DNA from: Paenibacillus sp. FSL R5-0341
GTDB lineage: Bacteria > Bacillota > Bacilli > Paenibacillales > Paenibacillaceae
Direction of reading: 5' to 3'
DNA length: 64,000 nucleotides
NCBI RefSeq assembly: GCF_037975235.1
Contig: NZ_CP150241.1
Coordinates: 6,076,001 to 6,140,000 of the forward strand
Position 1 is the stretch's first letter. The number at the start of each line of letters is the position of its first letter. Both the position numbers and the translations under genes were made by a program. Below, piece by piece: positions 53,603-62,754 of this stretch. The notes under the pieces are model-generated. The model did not search any database, had not been told where the DNA came from, and saw only the letters and a program-made list of their open reading frames with translations.

Positions 53603-53912
53603 CTCCCGATCTCCAGACATCATTTTTTAACTTGTGCCTTTATCCTATCACAGATTTTTGACGGCGTGAAGTCCTGAAATGACACATTATTCAAAAAAAA
53701 TTCAAAAAGCTGTTCTGCCAAAGGATGGAATTTCAAATGAATCCACTAACCTCAACATTTTCCTTATAATGGGTATATGGTTTTGCTTCCCCAGGAAGAA
53801 TAACCCTGTAAATTGTGCAGTATTTCCCACCAGTAAATATCATTTATAACATAAGTTTAGTTAAAAAGTACATATACCCACATCGTGAGGATCGCAGTCC
53901 ATTTCATTTCTT
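53603..53912. other. glpD promoter region and glpK downstream region
   Basis: On the minus strand TTCACG and TAGGAT with a 17-bp spacer (around 53645-53675) make a weak promoter giving a leader before the glpD terminator. I see no gene or terminator for glpK here. Confidence 0.4.
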
Positions 53913-55400
53913 TTATTTAAAAGCCATTGCTGCGTTCACTGCACGCTTCCAACCTGCATACAGTTCTGTCCGTTGTTCCTCAGCCATAACAGGCTGGAAG
54001 ACACGTTCGGTATTTTCATGATCGGTCAATTCATCCGCACTCGTCCAATACCCAACCGCCAGCCCTGCCAGATAAGCCGCACCCAATGCCGTCGTTTCAT
54101 TCACTGTCGGTCGTTCCACAGGAATACCTAGAATATCACTCTGGAATTGCATGAGGAAATCATTGGCCGCCGCGCCGCCATCGACACGTAACGCATGCAC
54201 GGGAATACCCGAATCGGATTCCATCGCCTCCAGCACATCTTTGGTCTGATACGCCAACGCCTCCAGCGTAGCACGAATAAAGTGCTCCTTCGTCGTGCCT
54301 CGGGTCATGCCAAACACCGCACCCTTAACCTCACTATCCCAATACGGGCTGCCTAGTCCGACAAATGCAGGTACCATATAAACGCCGTCTGTCGAAGGCA
54401 CGCGTGAGGCGTACTCCTCACTATCTTTTGATGAACGAAGCATCCTTAATCCGTCACGCAGCCACTGAACCGCAGACCCTGCAACAAAAATGCTGCCTTC
54501 GAGCGCATATTCAACCTTGCCATTCATCCCCCAGGCAATCGTCGTAATCAGTCCGTGATCGGATTGTACCGGGTTCTCTCCCGTATTCATAAGCATAAAA
54601 CAACCGGTTCCATATGTATTTTTCATACTGCCCTTGGTGTAACAGCCCTGACCAAACATCGCTGCCTGCTGATCTCCTGCTGCTCCCGCAATCGGAATTC
54701 GATGACCGAAGAAATGATAATCTGTCGTATGTGCATACACCTCGGATGAACCTCGTACCTCTGGCAGCATGGCCTTGGGAATGTCGAGGATAGCCAACAA
54801 TTCGTCATCCCATTGCAGATCATAGATGTTATAGATCAGGGTACGTGAGGCATTGGATATATCTGTGACATGTGTACCCCCACTCAGTTTCCAGATCAGC
54901 CAGCTATCAATCGTGCCAAACAGCAATTCACCCTTCTCTGCCCGCTCCCGGGCACCAGGGACATGATCCAGAATCCACTTCACCTTTGTTCCCGAGAAGT
55001 AGGGATCGATTAATAATCCTGTTTTACGGCGGAAAAGGTCCCCAAGTCCCTGTGTCTTCAATTCTTCACAGATGTCTGCGGTCTGTCTGGATTGCCATAC
55101 GACCGCATTATAGATGGGTCTGCCTGTTTCTTTGTCCCACACCACAACGGTCTCCCGTTGATTCGTAATTCCAATTCCGGCAATCTGGACCGGTTTGATC
55201 CCGCTCTCTGCCAGACACGAGGCCATCACGGCTAGAATGGAACTCCAGATTTCGTTGGCATTCTGCTCTACCCAGCCCGGTTTGGGGAAATATTGAGGGA
55301 ATTCCTGCTGTGCAATGTGCACAATCTCCCCGCCGCGATTAAACAGAATAGCTCGGGAGCTTGTCGTTCCCTGATCGAGAGCCAATATATATTTTTCCAT
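53913..55400 (-). CDS. glpK: Glycerol kinase
   Basis: Cytoplasmic FGGY kinase of 495 aa that phosphorylates glycerol with ATP. MEKYILALDQGTTSSRAILF is the N-terminal phosphate loop; GIGITNQRETVVVWDKETGR and GAAGDQQAAMFGQGCYTKGS are GlpK-specific; DGGAAANDFLMQFQSDILGI is near the C-terminus. Gram-positive enzymes are often activated by HPr phosphorylation at a His in a loop near residue 230; HTTDYHFFGHRIP provides candidates. It lies 29 bp after glpP. Confidence 0.96.
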   Translation of the reverse strand: MEKYILALDQGTTSSRAILFNRGGEIVHIAQQEFPQYFPKPGWVEQNANEIWSSILAVMASCLAESGIKPVQIAGIGITNQRETVVVWDKETGRPIYNAVVWQSRQTADICEELKTQGLGDLFRRKTGLLIDPYFSGTKVKWILDHVPGARERAEKGELLFGTIDSWLIWKLSGGTHVTDISNASRTLIYNIYDLQWDDELLAILDIPKAMLPEVRGSSEVYAHTTDYHFFGHRIPIAGAAGDQQAAMFGQGCYTKGSMKNTYGTGCFMLMNTGENPVQSDHGLITTIAWGMNGKVEYALEGSIFVAGSAVQWLRDGLRMLRSSKDSEEYASRVPSTDGVYMVPAFVGLGSPYWDSEVKGAVFGMTRGTTKEHFIRATLEALAYQTKDVLEAMESDSGIPVHALRVDGGAAANDFLMQFQSDILGIPVERPTVNETTALGAAYLAGLAVGYWTSADELTDHENTERVFQPVMAEEQRTELYAGWKRAVNAAMAFK

Positions 55401-55429
55401 ACAGACAACCTCCTGTTGTGGGTTCTTTT

Positions 55430-55999
55430 TTACGGTGTAAGCGATTTCTCAAAGTGTCGGATCAGATCTGCGTTGGATGTGGTCACTGCCGTAGCCCCTA
55501 CGCCAAGTGCAAGTTCAACCTCTTCCGGTGAACGGATCAATCCCCCCGCAATAATGGGGATACCGGTGCGCACAGATACTTCCGCAATGATATGCGGAAT
55601 GACGCCAGGTAGTACCTCAATATAATCAGGTTGGGTTTTGGCCAGCAACAGATAACTTTTCTCCAGTGCATGCGTATCCAGCAGAAAAATACGTTGAATC
55701 GCTGTAATGCCCTTCTGCTTCGCCTTCTGAATGACACTTGCTCGTGTCGAGATCAGTCCTGCCGGGCGAATGTGCTGACACAGATACTCTGCCGCATACT
55801 CATCGTTTTTCAATCCCTGTACCAGATCTGCATGCAAAAGTATCTTTTTGTCATACCGCCGCGCCTCGTCCATTACACTCTGAAGCTGTGCAATATGAGT
55901 TTCCAGCATCACCCCGTAGGTATAAGGGCCTTCAATCATCGCTTCAAACTGCTTCATGCTCTTCGCAGCCGGCAACATACGTTGTCCCTCAAATGGCAC
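55430..55999 (-). CDS. glpP: Glycerol operon antiterminator
   Basis: RNA-binding regulator of about 189 aa. Core blocks: LPAAKSMKQFEAMIEGPYTY, THIAQLQSVMDEARRYDKKI, LLHADLVQGLKNDEYAAEYL and IPIIAGGLIRSPEEVELALG. With GTG 55999 (MPFEGQRMLPAAKSM) the length before LPA matches B. subtilis GlpP, and GGAGG lies 7 bases upstream; an ATG 7 codons earlier lacks a site. With glycerol-3-phosphate it lets polymerase pass the glpD leader terminator. It is upstream of glpK in one operon. Confidence 0.93.
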   Translation of the reverse strand: MPFEGQRMLPAAKSMKQFEAMIEGPYTYGVMLETHIAQLQSVMDEARRYDKKILLHADLVQGLKNDEYAAEYLCQHIRPAGLISTRASVIQKAKQKGITAIQRIFLLDTHALEKSYLLLAKTQPDYIEVLPGVIPHIIAEVSVRTGIPIIAGGLIRSPEEVELALGVGATAVTTSNADLIRHFEKSLTP

Positions 56000-56105
56000 C
56001 TTGGTTCCTCCCGCATTCATCAGATGACTATATTGTATATTCCGTACTGTGCGAACGGCAAGCCATTCCGTGAATCAGGAAAGTCTGAGCGCTACGCTAT
56101 TATCC

Positions 56106-56150
56106 ATGCAAAAAAACCGCTGTATACTTCTCCATAGCGGAGAGTACAAC
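56106..56150 (-). terminator. Terminator of ribA (or glpP leader attenuator)
   Basis: Minus-strand hairpin with CTCC/GGAG at its tip and CCG/CGG at its base, followed by TTTTTTTGC. It lies after the ribA stop and about 110 bp before the glpP start. Confidence 0.65.
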
Positions 56151-56191
56151 AACGGCTAATCGGCTAATCGTATATGTTCAAGGAGTAATGA

Positions 56192-56959
56192 TTAAGCCTG
56201 CGCATGCGGAAGCAGCGTCTCTGCCCCAGCCCAGCCATCACTTTCCGCCAAGTGACCAGAACGGTTCACTTTCGTTTGCAGATATTTCTCGTTGAAAGCA
56301 GAGCGATCTCCCCACAGTGGGACACGTCCGCCCACATTCAATCCCGCTTCCTGCAAAGCAGCCAGCTTCCGTGGGTTGTTCGTGATCAATGTAACCGGTG
56401 CGGAGCGAAGCGCACGCAACACAGCAATCGCATCGTCATAATTACGAGCATCGTCCGTGAATCCGAGCTGCAAGTTCGCATCTACCGTATCCAGACCTTC
56501 TTCTTGCAAAATGTACGCCATGGCTTTGCTGAACAGACCGATGCCACGGCCTTCATGGTTCGCAAGATAGAATAGTGCGCCTGCCCCGTGTGCGGCAATC
56601 ATCTTCATGGATTGCTCGAGTTGGAAGCCGCAGTCACAGCGTTTGCTGCCAAAGATGTCGCCTGTATGACAGATACTGTGCATGCGAATAAGCGCATCCT
56701 GTGCTTCGGCAAAGTCGCCATACACCAGGACACTGGATTGCTGGCGTTCTGCCAGTTCAGCAGCAGCAAGAGATTCGATTAACTCGCCGCTCTCCATCGC
56801 TTTGTCTGACTTCATCCAGCTATACCACTGAAATGTCTTGGTCTCCCCATCAAGGTTAACCGGGAGTTTAATCGGTCCCACGAGGTATATGAATTCTTTT
56901 CCACTCGGAAAAGTCTGAATTTTGGGGGCAAGCAGTTGAATAATATGTGAATTGATCAT
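56192..56959 (-). CDS. ribA: GTP cyclohydrolase II, stand-alone
   Basis: Enzyme of 255 aa that opens the GTP imidazole ring, the first step of riboflavin synthesis. Zinc and catalytic region HSICHTGDIFGSKRCDCG (Cys97, Cys108, Cys110) and NHEGRGIGLFSKAMAY (from 134) are clear; the LQLGFTDDARNYDDAIAVLR block is typical. A 70-residue N-terminal part precedes the core. Not fused to RibB and not in a rib operon; no FMN riboswitch seen. AGGAGG precedes the ATG. It could also serve a specialised pathway using the same chemistry. Confidence 0.9.
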   Translation of the reverse strand: MINSHIIQLLAPKIQTFPSGKEFIYLVGPIKLPVNLDGETKTFQWYSWMKSDKAMESGELIESLAAAELAERQQSSVLVYGDFAEAQDALIRMHSICHTGDIFGSKRCDCGFQLEQSMKMIAAHGAGALFYLANHEGRGIGLFSKAMAYILQEEGLDTVDANLQLGFTDDARNYDDAIAVLRALRSAPVTLITNNPRKLAALQEAGLNVGGRVPLWGDRSAFNEKYLQTKVNRSGHLAESDGWAGAETLLPHAQA

Positions 56960-57069
56960 TGTCGTTCCTCCTGTTTAGGCCAACTTGTCTGTTGATTGAT
57001 TCGCATCCAAAGCGAAAATGGATCACTTGGACGTTATATAGTACGTATCTATATTATTCTCATCATCAT

Positions 57070-57142
57070 TAGTTACTTTATGTAAGTTAGTTTAGAATAA
57101 AAATTATAATGTGTCAAGTAACTTTTATTTTTAAAGTAACTA
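57070..57142. promoter_or_regulatory. AGTTAC/GTAACT boxes around a TATAAT
   Basis: TAGTTACTTTA (57070-57080) and TAAAGTAACTA (57132-57142) are a perfect 11-bp inverted repeat; AAGTAACTT (57116-57124) is a further copy. TATAAT (57105-57110) lies between them. This looks like a repressor-controlled promoter for the sugar-binding protein gene or for ribA. Confidence 0.5.
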
Positions 57143-57282
57143 CCCAATTTATGTTACGCAACCGACACAAATATGTGTTTCATTTCAGGAATACTGGGTA
57201 TGAGTTTATAAACTGCTCATACACTAATGTTGTAGTCCAAAGCACTTCATGCCTCGAACTTAACGATGAGGGGGTAATGCAC

Positions 57283-58557
57283 ATGATCCGCCGGAAAAGA
57301 ACTTGCTGGACAGCCATACTGATGGTCTGCGTCCTGCTCATAAGCGGATGCTCCATCTGGCCCGGACAGGACGATTCAGCGAACAACAAAAAGGTAACGC
57401 TTACATTATGGTACTGGAACCGTTCCATCGATGATAAGTTGATTGCCAGGGCTAAGGAAAAGTTCCCCAACATTGAACTGACAGCTCAGAAAATCGGCGG
57501 TGATTTCAAGGCAAAGCTCAAAACAACACTCGCTGCACGCTCAGGTGAACCAGACATTGTGGCATTGAACGACTGGATCATGGAGCTATTCCCCAGTGAG
57601 GACCGTTTCTATAATCTGTATGACCTCGGTGCAGGAGATATTGAAGAGCAGTATCTGCCGTGGAAATGGAAGCAAGGCGTTACGCCAAGCGGACAGATGA
57701 TTGGGTTCCCGATGGATACGGGACCGACAGCTCTCTTCTATCGTGAAGATCTCTTCAATGAGGCCGGATTGCCATCTGATCCCGATGACGTTACACGTCA
57801 GATTAACAGCTGGGATGCATATGCCGCTGCCGGAGAACAGATCAAGGAGAAATTCGGAGGCAAGGTATTTCTGACCGATAACATTGGAAGCGTTTACAAT
57901 CAAGTACTGTCCCAAGGAGCTGAACGTTATTTCCGTCCAGATGGCTCATTCATCGGCATGGATTCCGCTCTGGTGCGAACAAGCTGGGATACATCCATTG
58001 CCTTCAAAGAGAAGGGACTACTTGCCAATGCAGACGGCTGGACTCCAGGCTGGAACGCAGCGATGAATAATGGTGAGATTGCCTCGTTCGTGGGCGCTGT
58101 TTGGATGAAGCAAGTGCTCCAGGAAGCCGCTCCGGATACATCGGGAAAATGGCGAGTTGCTCGGGCACCAGGGGGAGATGGCAATAACGGAGGATCATTC
58201 TTGTCCATCCTGAAGTCGAGTGAGCATCCTCAGGAAGCCTTTGAACTGGTTCGCTGGCTGCAAAGTCCCGAGAATCAGTTGGAGCAATATCAGACATTGA
58301 ACCTATTCCCTTCTGCACCAGGTGTGTTTGATGACCCTGCCATGAAAGAGGAAGAACCTTTCTTCGGCGGACAGGCGACAGGCCCTGTATTTGCCGAATC
58401 GGCACAGCAAGTGCCGGATGCTTTTTTTGGCGAAAGATACCCATCCGTACACAACATTATCACCCGGCGGCTGAATGATGTGGCGAAGCAAAATGCCGAT
58501 CCACAGCAGGTCTGGACAGATACGGTACACCGCGTCGAGCGTGAATTGCAGCGTTAA
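57283..58557 (+). CDS. Sugar-type ABC importer substrate-binding lipoprotein
   Basis: Lipoprotein of about 424 aa. Signal peptide MIRRKRTCWTAILMVCVLLI with lipobox ISGC (Cys23). The mature part is a family 1 (MalE-like) binding protein: VTLTLWYWNRSIDDKLI, DIVALNDWIMELFPSED, PMDTGPTALFYREDLFNEAG. ATG 57283 has GAGGGGG 8 bases before it; the upstream open frame lacks a signal peptide. Two MalF/MalG-type permeases follow. No ATPase is present, so a shared MsmK-like ATPase is likely. Confidence 0.92.
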   Translation: MIRRKRTCWTAILMVCVLLISGCSIWPGQDDSANNKKVTLTLWYWNRSIDDKLIARAKEKFPNIELTAQKIGGDFKAKLKTTLAARSGEPDIVALNDWIMELFPSEDRFYNLYDLGAGDIEEQYLPWKWKQGVTPSGQMIGFPMDTGPTALFYREDLFNEAGLPSDPDDVTRQINSWDAYAAAGEQIKEKFGGKVFLTDNIGSVYNQVLSQGAERYFRPDGSFIGMDSALVRTSWDTSIAFKEKGLLANADGWTPGWNAAMNNGEIASFVGAVWMKQVLQEAAPDTSGKWRVARAPGGDGNNGGSFLSILKSSEHPQEAFELVRWLQSPENQLEQYQTLNLFPSAPGVFDDPAMKEEEPFFGGQATGPVFAESAQQVPDAFFGERYPSVHNIITRRLNDVAKQNADPQQVWTDTVHRVERELQR

Positions 58558-58601
58558 CCTGAACAACGTGTGGTTTCGTTATCCGCAAAGGAGGAATTCA
58601 T

Positions 58602-59552
58602 ATGGCTGTAACTGAACCTCGTCTTACTCCCGACCCCGGAAATGCAAGACCTGATCTGGATCGGCAGAAGTCACTGTGGGCCAGAATGTGGGAGCACCGT
58701 GCACTCTATGTTGCGATATCGCCGTTTTATATTCTGTTTGCGGTGTTTGGCCTGTTCCCGATCGGGTTCTCACTTTATCTGGCTTTTCATAAGTGGGATG
58801 GCATTGGTGTCATGACGTACAACGGACTTAATAATTTTAAATACATGCTGACCGATGCCGAATTCTGGCAAGCTGTGGGCAACACATTCATGATCTGGAT
58901 CTATTCGACGATTCCGATGCTCTTCTTCGCACTGATTATTGCCTTTCTGTTGCATGCACCATTTGTGAAGTTCCGTACCCTATTCCGGGTCGGTTATTTC
59001 CTGCCGAACGTCACATCCATTGTGGCGGTAGCCATTATCTTCGGTGCTTTATTTGCCAACAATTATGGCTTTCTCAACTATCTGTTGCAGTCGGTTGGGC
59101 TACCTGTTGTGGAGTGGCTTAATGCACCATGGGGCATCAAAGTCGCAATCTCCTCCATGGTGGTCTGGCGGTGGACCGGATATAACGCCGTCATCTATCT
59201 GGCCGGACTTCAGAGTATCCCGCAGACGTTATACGAAGCAGCCAAGATTGACGGCGCATCAGCGATACAGTCCTTTTTCCGAATTACGATTCCGATGCTG
59301 CGTCCTGTGATCCTGTTTACGGTCATTACATCAACGATCGGCGGTATGCAGCTGTTCACCGAGCCACAAGTATTGGTAGGTAATGATGGTGGCGCTGGTG
59401 CAGCTGGCATGACGATTGTATTGTACCTCTACCGTGAATCCTTCATTAACAATTACTTCGGATATGGCGCTGCCGTTGGTTGGGGCATGTTCCTCATTAT
59501 CGCCCTATTCTCGATTGTGAACTGGAAGCTTGTTCAAGGCAAATCATCCTGA
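58602..59552 (+). CDS. Sugar-type ABC importer permease (MalF/UgpA-like)
   Basis: Membrane subunit of 316 aa. The helix ALYVAISPFYILFAVFGLFP begins the six-helix core after a 30-residue cytoplasmic tail. The EAA loop is YEAAKIDGASAIQSFFRITI followed by PMLRPVI. It follows the binding-protein gene by 44 bp and precedes the MalG-type gene by 20 bp, with AAAGGAGG before ATG. Confidence 0.92.
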   Translation: MAVTEPRLTPDPGNARPDLDRQKSLWARMWEHRALYVAISPFYILFAVFGLFPIGFSLYLAFHKWDGIGVMTYNGLNNFKYMLTDAEFWQAVGNTFMIWIYSTIPMLFFALIIAFLLHAPFVKFRTLFRVGYFLPNVTSIVAVAIIFGALFANNYGFLNYLLQSVGLPVVEWLNAPWGIKVAISSMVVWRWTGYNAVIYLAGLQSIPQTLYEAAKIDGASAIQSFFRITIPMLRPVILFTVITSTIGGMQLFTEPQVLVGNDGGAGAAGMTIVLYLYRESFINNYFGYGAAVGWGMFLIIALFSIVNWKLVQGKSS

Positions 59553-59572
59553 TGTGATAAGGGGGAGCGCAC

Positions 59573-60400
59573 ATGGCGACCAAACACCTCAAATCGCTGG
59601 TGTTGTATACCGGTCTTATCGGGGGCATGCTCATATCCATGTTCCCGTTCTATTGGCTGATTGTAATGTCCACCCGGACAACGTCCGATATCTACAAGTT
59701 CCCACCCCAGCTCTGGTTCGGCGGTGAACTATGGAATAATATCACGCGGGTGTTGCAGCAGATTGATTTCTGGGGCGCTTTTCTGAATACGTTGTTTGTG
59801 TCGGGCTTAGTCACGATCCTGGTGCTGTTTTTTGACTCATTGGCAGGGTTTGCGTTTGCGAAGTTTGAATTTCCCGGCAAAAAGTGGCTCTTCATCCTGC
59901 TACTCGCGACCATGATGGTGCCTTCCCAGCTCTCGCTGGTGCCTTCCTTCGTACTCATGGCAACGTTCGGCTGGGTCGGTTCCTTCAAAGCCCTCATCAT
60001 ACCGGGCATGGTAAACGCCTTCGGCATTTTCTGGATTCGCCAGTATGCAACAGAGTCGATTCCGAACGATCTACTGGATGCGGGCCGAATCGACGGCTGT
60101 AATTTCTTCCGACTTTATTGGAACGTCGCGTTGCCGATTTTGCGACCTGCATTTGCTTTCCTCGGCGCGTTCACCTTTATTGGTGTATGGAATGATTATC
60201 TGTGGCCTTTGATCGTCCTGACGGATGAACGTAAATATACGTTGCAGATTGCGTTGTCTCAATTAAACGGACTGTACAACACAGACTATGCAATGGTCAT
60301 CGCAGGCACGTTGCTTGCCGTCATTCCACTCATCGTCATGTTCCTGTTCATCAGCCGTCAGTTCATCTCGGATATTGCCGCAGGGGCAGTGAAGGATTAA
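59573..60400 (+). CDS. Sugar-type ABC importer permease (MalG/UgpE-like)
   Basis: Membrane subunit of 275 aa with six helices. GMLISMFPFYWLIVMSTRTT is the N-terminal helix and first loop; the EAA loop is LLDAGRIDGCNFFRLYWNVA followed by LPILRPAF, and TFIGVWNDYLWPLIVLTDER is a MalG-type signature. AAGGGGGAG precedes the ATG. Cargo is probably an oligosaccharide; the downstream gluconokinase hints at a gluconate-containing sugar, but a separate promoter may drive it. Confidence 0.92.
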   Translation: MATKHLKSLVLYTGLIGGMLISMFPFYWLIVMSTRTTSDIYKFPPQLWFGGELWNNITRVLQQIDFWGAFLNTLFVSGLVTILVLFFDSLAGFAFAKFEFPGKKWLFILLLATMMVPSQLSLVPSFVLMATFGWVGSFKALIIPGMVNAFGIFWIRQYATESIPNDLLDAGRIDGCNFFRLYWNVALPILRPAFAFLGAFTFIGVWNDYLWPLIVLTDERKYTLQIALSQLNGLYNTDYAMVIAGTLLAVIPLIVMFLFISRQFISDIAAGAVKD

Positions 60401-60505
60401 GATTGCGGCATTTTGATCCATCCCTCAAGTCTGATATTCTTATCTATAGATGAAATAACAGATGCCATATAAGTTGGATGAATAGCGCCACGTGCACAAA
60501 GGGGA

Positions 60506-60611
60506 CAGAAAGGGCCTGAAGAAATGGAATGTTCGCATTTATAACCAAATTTCTCCCTTTGAAGAGGGGATCAAAGAAATTTGGGAATAACGGCGATCGG
60601 AAGGCTTTCTG
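60506..60611. repeat. Family A hairpin element, copy 4 (inverted orientation)
   Basis: CAGAAAG (60506-60512)/CTTTCTG (60605-60611) are the outer arms and CCAAATTTCT (60545-60554)/AGAAATTTGG (60575-60584) the inner ones; TTAT/ATAA lie next to the inner stem across a 2-base mismatch, as in copy 2. Core strands GTTCGC and GGCGATCGGAAGG are the reverse complement of copies 1-3. The element lies between the MalG-type gene and gluconokinase. Confidence 0.7.
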
Positions 60612-60620
60612 CACCCGAAG

Positions 60621-60635
60621 TGTTAACGTTTAACA
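60621..60635 (+). promoter_or_regulatory. Operator-like palindrome before gluconokinase
   Basis: TGTTAACGTTTAACA is a near-perfect palindrome 42 bp before the start at 60677. It resembles LacI/GntR-family operators; the spacing differs by one base from a cre site. Confidence 0.4.
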
Positions 60636-60676
60636 GCATTCATTCACTTATATATTCAAGAAAGAGGGATGACAAA

Positions 60677-62227
60677 ATGGCTTCTTCACCCTATATGATC
60701 GGCGTAGATATCGGCACAACCTCCACCAAGGCCGTCTTGTTCGAACAGAACGGAACCATTGTGGCACAAGGCAGTGCCGATTATCCGCTGCACACCCCCA
60801 CACCTGCGATTGCGGAGCAGGATGCGGAAGATATTTTCAAAGCAGTCATCGAATCCGTTAAACAGGCCACTTCCAAAGCGGGAGTAAAGCCAGAGGATAT
60901 CCTGTTTGCATCCTTCAGTTCGGCCATGCACAGCATTCTGCCAGTCAATCAACACGGCAAACCGCTGATGCGGGCCATGACTTGGGCAGATAATCGCAGT
61001 GCCGAGTGGACCGAAGTACTCAAATCCGAGATGAATGGTCACGAAATCTATCTGAGAACAGGTACGCCGATTCATCCGATGTCCCCACTCACCAAGATCA
61101 TGTGGCTCACCCGGGATCAACCAGAACTGTTCCAACAGACGCACAAATTCATATCCATGAAAGAATATGTTTTCTATAAATTATTCTCTGAATACGTCAT
61201 CGACCACTCGATGGCCTCTGCCACCGGACTCATGAATCTGGAAAAACTCGACTGGGATGCAGAAGCGCTCCATGTGGCGGGCATAACCCCGGATCATCTG
61301 TCCCGATTAGTACCGACCACACATGTGCTGAAACAGGGATTGCACCCGGAGTACGCCAAGGAGATGGGCATTGCGGTCACCACACCCTTTGTCATCGGTG
61401 CAAGTGATGGCGTGCTCTCCAATCTGGGCGTGAACGCCATTGATCCAGGCGTCGTGGCCGTGACCATTGGTACCAGTGGAGCGATTCGTACGGTGGTGGA
61501 CAAACCGGTGACCGATCCAAAAGGACGTTTCTTCTGTTATGCACTCACGGAGGATGCCTGGGTTATTGGCGGGCCGGTGAACAATGGCGGTGTTATTTTC
61601 CGCTGGATTCGGGACGAGTTTGCGGCTTCCGAGGTGGAAACGGCGAAACGACTTGGCATCGATCCATATGAAGTGCTCACTCGTGTCGCCGAAAATGTAC
61701 CTCCGGGTTCGGAAGGTCTCTTGTTCCATCCGTACATGACAGGTGAGCGGGCTCCGCTCTGGAATCCGAACGCACGCGGCTCATTCTTCGGCCTGACGCT
61801 GCATCATAAGAAAGAACATATGATTCGCGCTGCGCTCGAAGGTGTATTGTTCAATCTGTACACCGTCATGCTGGCGATTGAAGAAAAGATCGGCCGTCCG
61901 AAAAAAATCCAGGCCACAGGTGGCTTCGCCCGCTCGGAGTTGTGGCGGCAGATGATGGCCGATATTTTCGATCAGGATGTCATCATCCCCGAAAGTATCG
62001 AAAGCTCCTGTCTCGGCGCAGCCGTACTGGGCTTGTATGCTCTGGGCCGCATCGACTCTCTGAGTGCCGTCTCTGGCATGATCGGATCGACACATCGTCA
62101 CCAGCCTGATCCAGAGAGTGTCCGCGTCTACCGGGAGCTGCTGCCGATCTTCATCCGCATCTCACGCAAATTCGAAGAGGAGTATGCGGATATTGCGGCT
62201 TTTCAGAATAAGACGATGCAAGGGTAG
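60677..62227 (+). CDS. gntK: Gluconokinase (FGGY family)
   Basis: FGGY kinase of about 516 aa. The phosphate loop is MIGVDIGTTSTKAVLF; DILFASFSSAMHSILPVNQH and MRAMTWADNRSAEW are typical of GntK; IGTSGAIRTVVDKPVTDPKG and GGFARSELWRQMMADIFDQD mark the ATP domain. It phosphorylates D-gluconate to 6-phosphogluconate. ATG 60677 has AGAGGG 8 bases upstream; a longer frame to 60581 runs through the family A element and is unlikely. The usual gntR and gntP are not present here. Xylulokinase-like activity cannot be excluded. Confidence 0.88.
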   Translation: MASSPYMIGVDIGTTSTKAVLFEQNGTIVAQGSADYPLHTPTPAIAEQDAEDIFKAVIESVKQATSKAGVKPEDILFASFSSAMHSILPVNQHGKPLMRAMTWADNRSAEWTEVLKSEMNGHEIYLRTGTPIHPMSPLTKIMWLTRDQPELFQQTHKFISMKEYVFYKLFSEYVIDHSMASATGLMNLEKLDWDAEALHVAGITPDHLSRLVPTTHVLKQGLHPEYAKEMGIAVTTPFVIGASDGVLSNLGVNAIDPGVVAVTIGTSGAIRTVVDKPVTDPKGRFFCYALTEDAWVIGGPVNNGGVIFRWIRDEFAASEVETAKRLGIDPYEVLTRVAENVPPGSEGLLFHPYMTGERAPLWNPNARGSFFGLTLHHKKEHMIRAALEGVLFNLYTVMLAIEEKIGRPKKIQATGGFARSELWRQMMADIFDQDVIIPESIESSCLGAAVLGLYALGRIDSLSAVSGMIGSTHRHQPDPESVRVYRELLPIFIRISRKFEEEYADIAAFQNKTMQG

Positions 62228-62280
62228 GGAAGGCGGAGGATGTTACACGTCGGAGATTCAAAAAATCGAACCGAAATGAG

Positions 62281-62475
62281 CTAACGAATCATAGACACCT
62301 TATTTGCAGCTTTTAACATGTTTTCAAAATCTAACGAACCTGAGACACCTTATATCCGATTCTAGCCGCGGAAAACTGCCCCAGAGTGAGAATTCCCGGA
62401 AAATAACGTCTCTACGATTCGTTAGAATTTGACTTATGCCGATTTCCGTCCAATAGAGTGTCTCAGGTTCGTTAG
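62281..62475. repeat. Family B 195-bp element, copy 2
   Basis: Units at 62281 (CTAACGAATCATAGACACC), 62331 (CTAACGAACCTGAGACACC), inverted ending 62425 (CTACGATTCGTTAG) and 62475 (GTCTCAGGTTCGTTAG). All offsets (50, 95, 50; total 195) equal those of copy 1. It is 53 bp after the gntK stop and before the terminator at 62581, so it lies in the gntK 3' UTR. Confidence 0.85.
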
Positions 62476-62580
62476 AATTTACAGAGCGTGGTTACCATGA
62501 GCGAATCACCATCTCCTAAGCTACGTCCAGCTCAGAATAATTTAAGGATCTAGCGACTACGTCTTATGCACGTTCATGAG

Positions 62581-62620
62581 GACCGTCCGCCATGTTTAAA
62601 ACATGTGGGAGGGTCTTTTT
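62581..62620 (+). terminator. Terminator of the gntK transcript
   Basis: GACCGTCCGCCATGTTT pairs with AACATGTGGGAGGGTC with two mismatches (62581-62615), then TTTTT. The rest of 62228-62829 (apart from the family B element and terminators) shows nothing coding. Confidence 0.75.
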
Positions 62621-62754
62621 CATGAACAGATTTTTATGTACAAATCTTCATGTACAGTTTTTGTGTACCAATTCTCCTGTAGAAACTCTGTTATCAGAGT
62701 GATGAAGCCCTTGTCCTCATAAGCATCTTTCAAATCAGCTAAACAAGCCACCGA

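Noticed and set aside
56960..57060. FMN riboswitch upstream of ribA
   Set aside because: No RFN-type conserved sequences (such as AGGGTGAAATTC or GGCGGTAAA-like strings) are seen before the gene.
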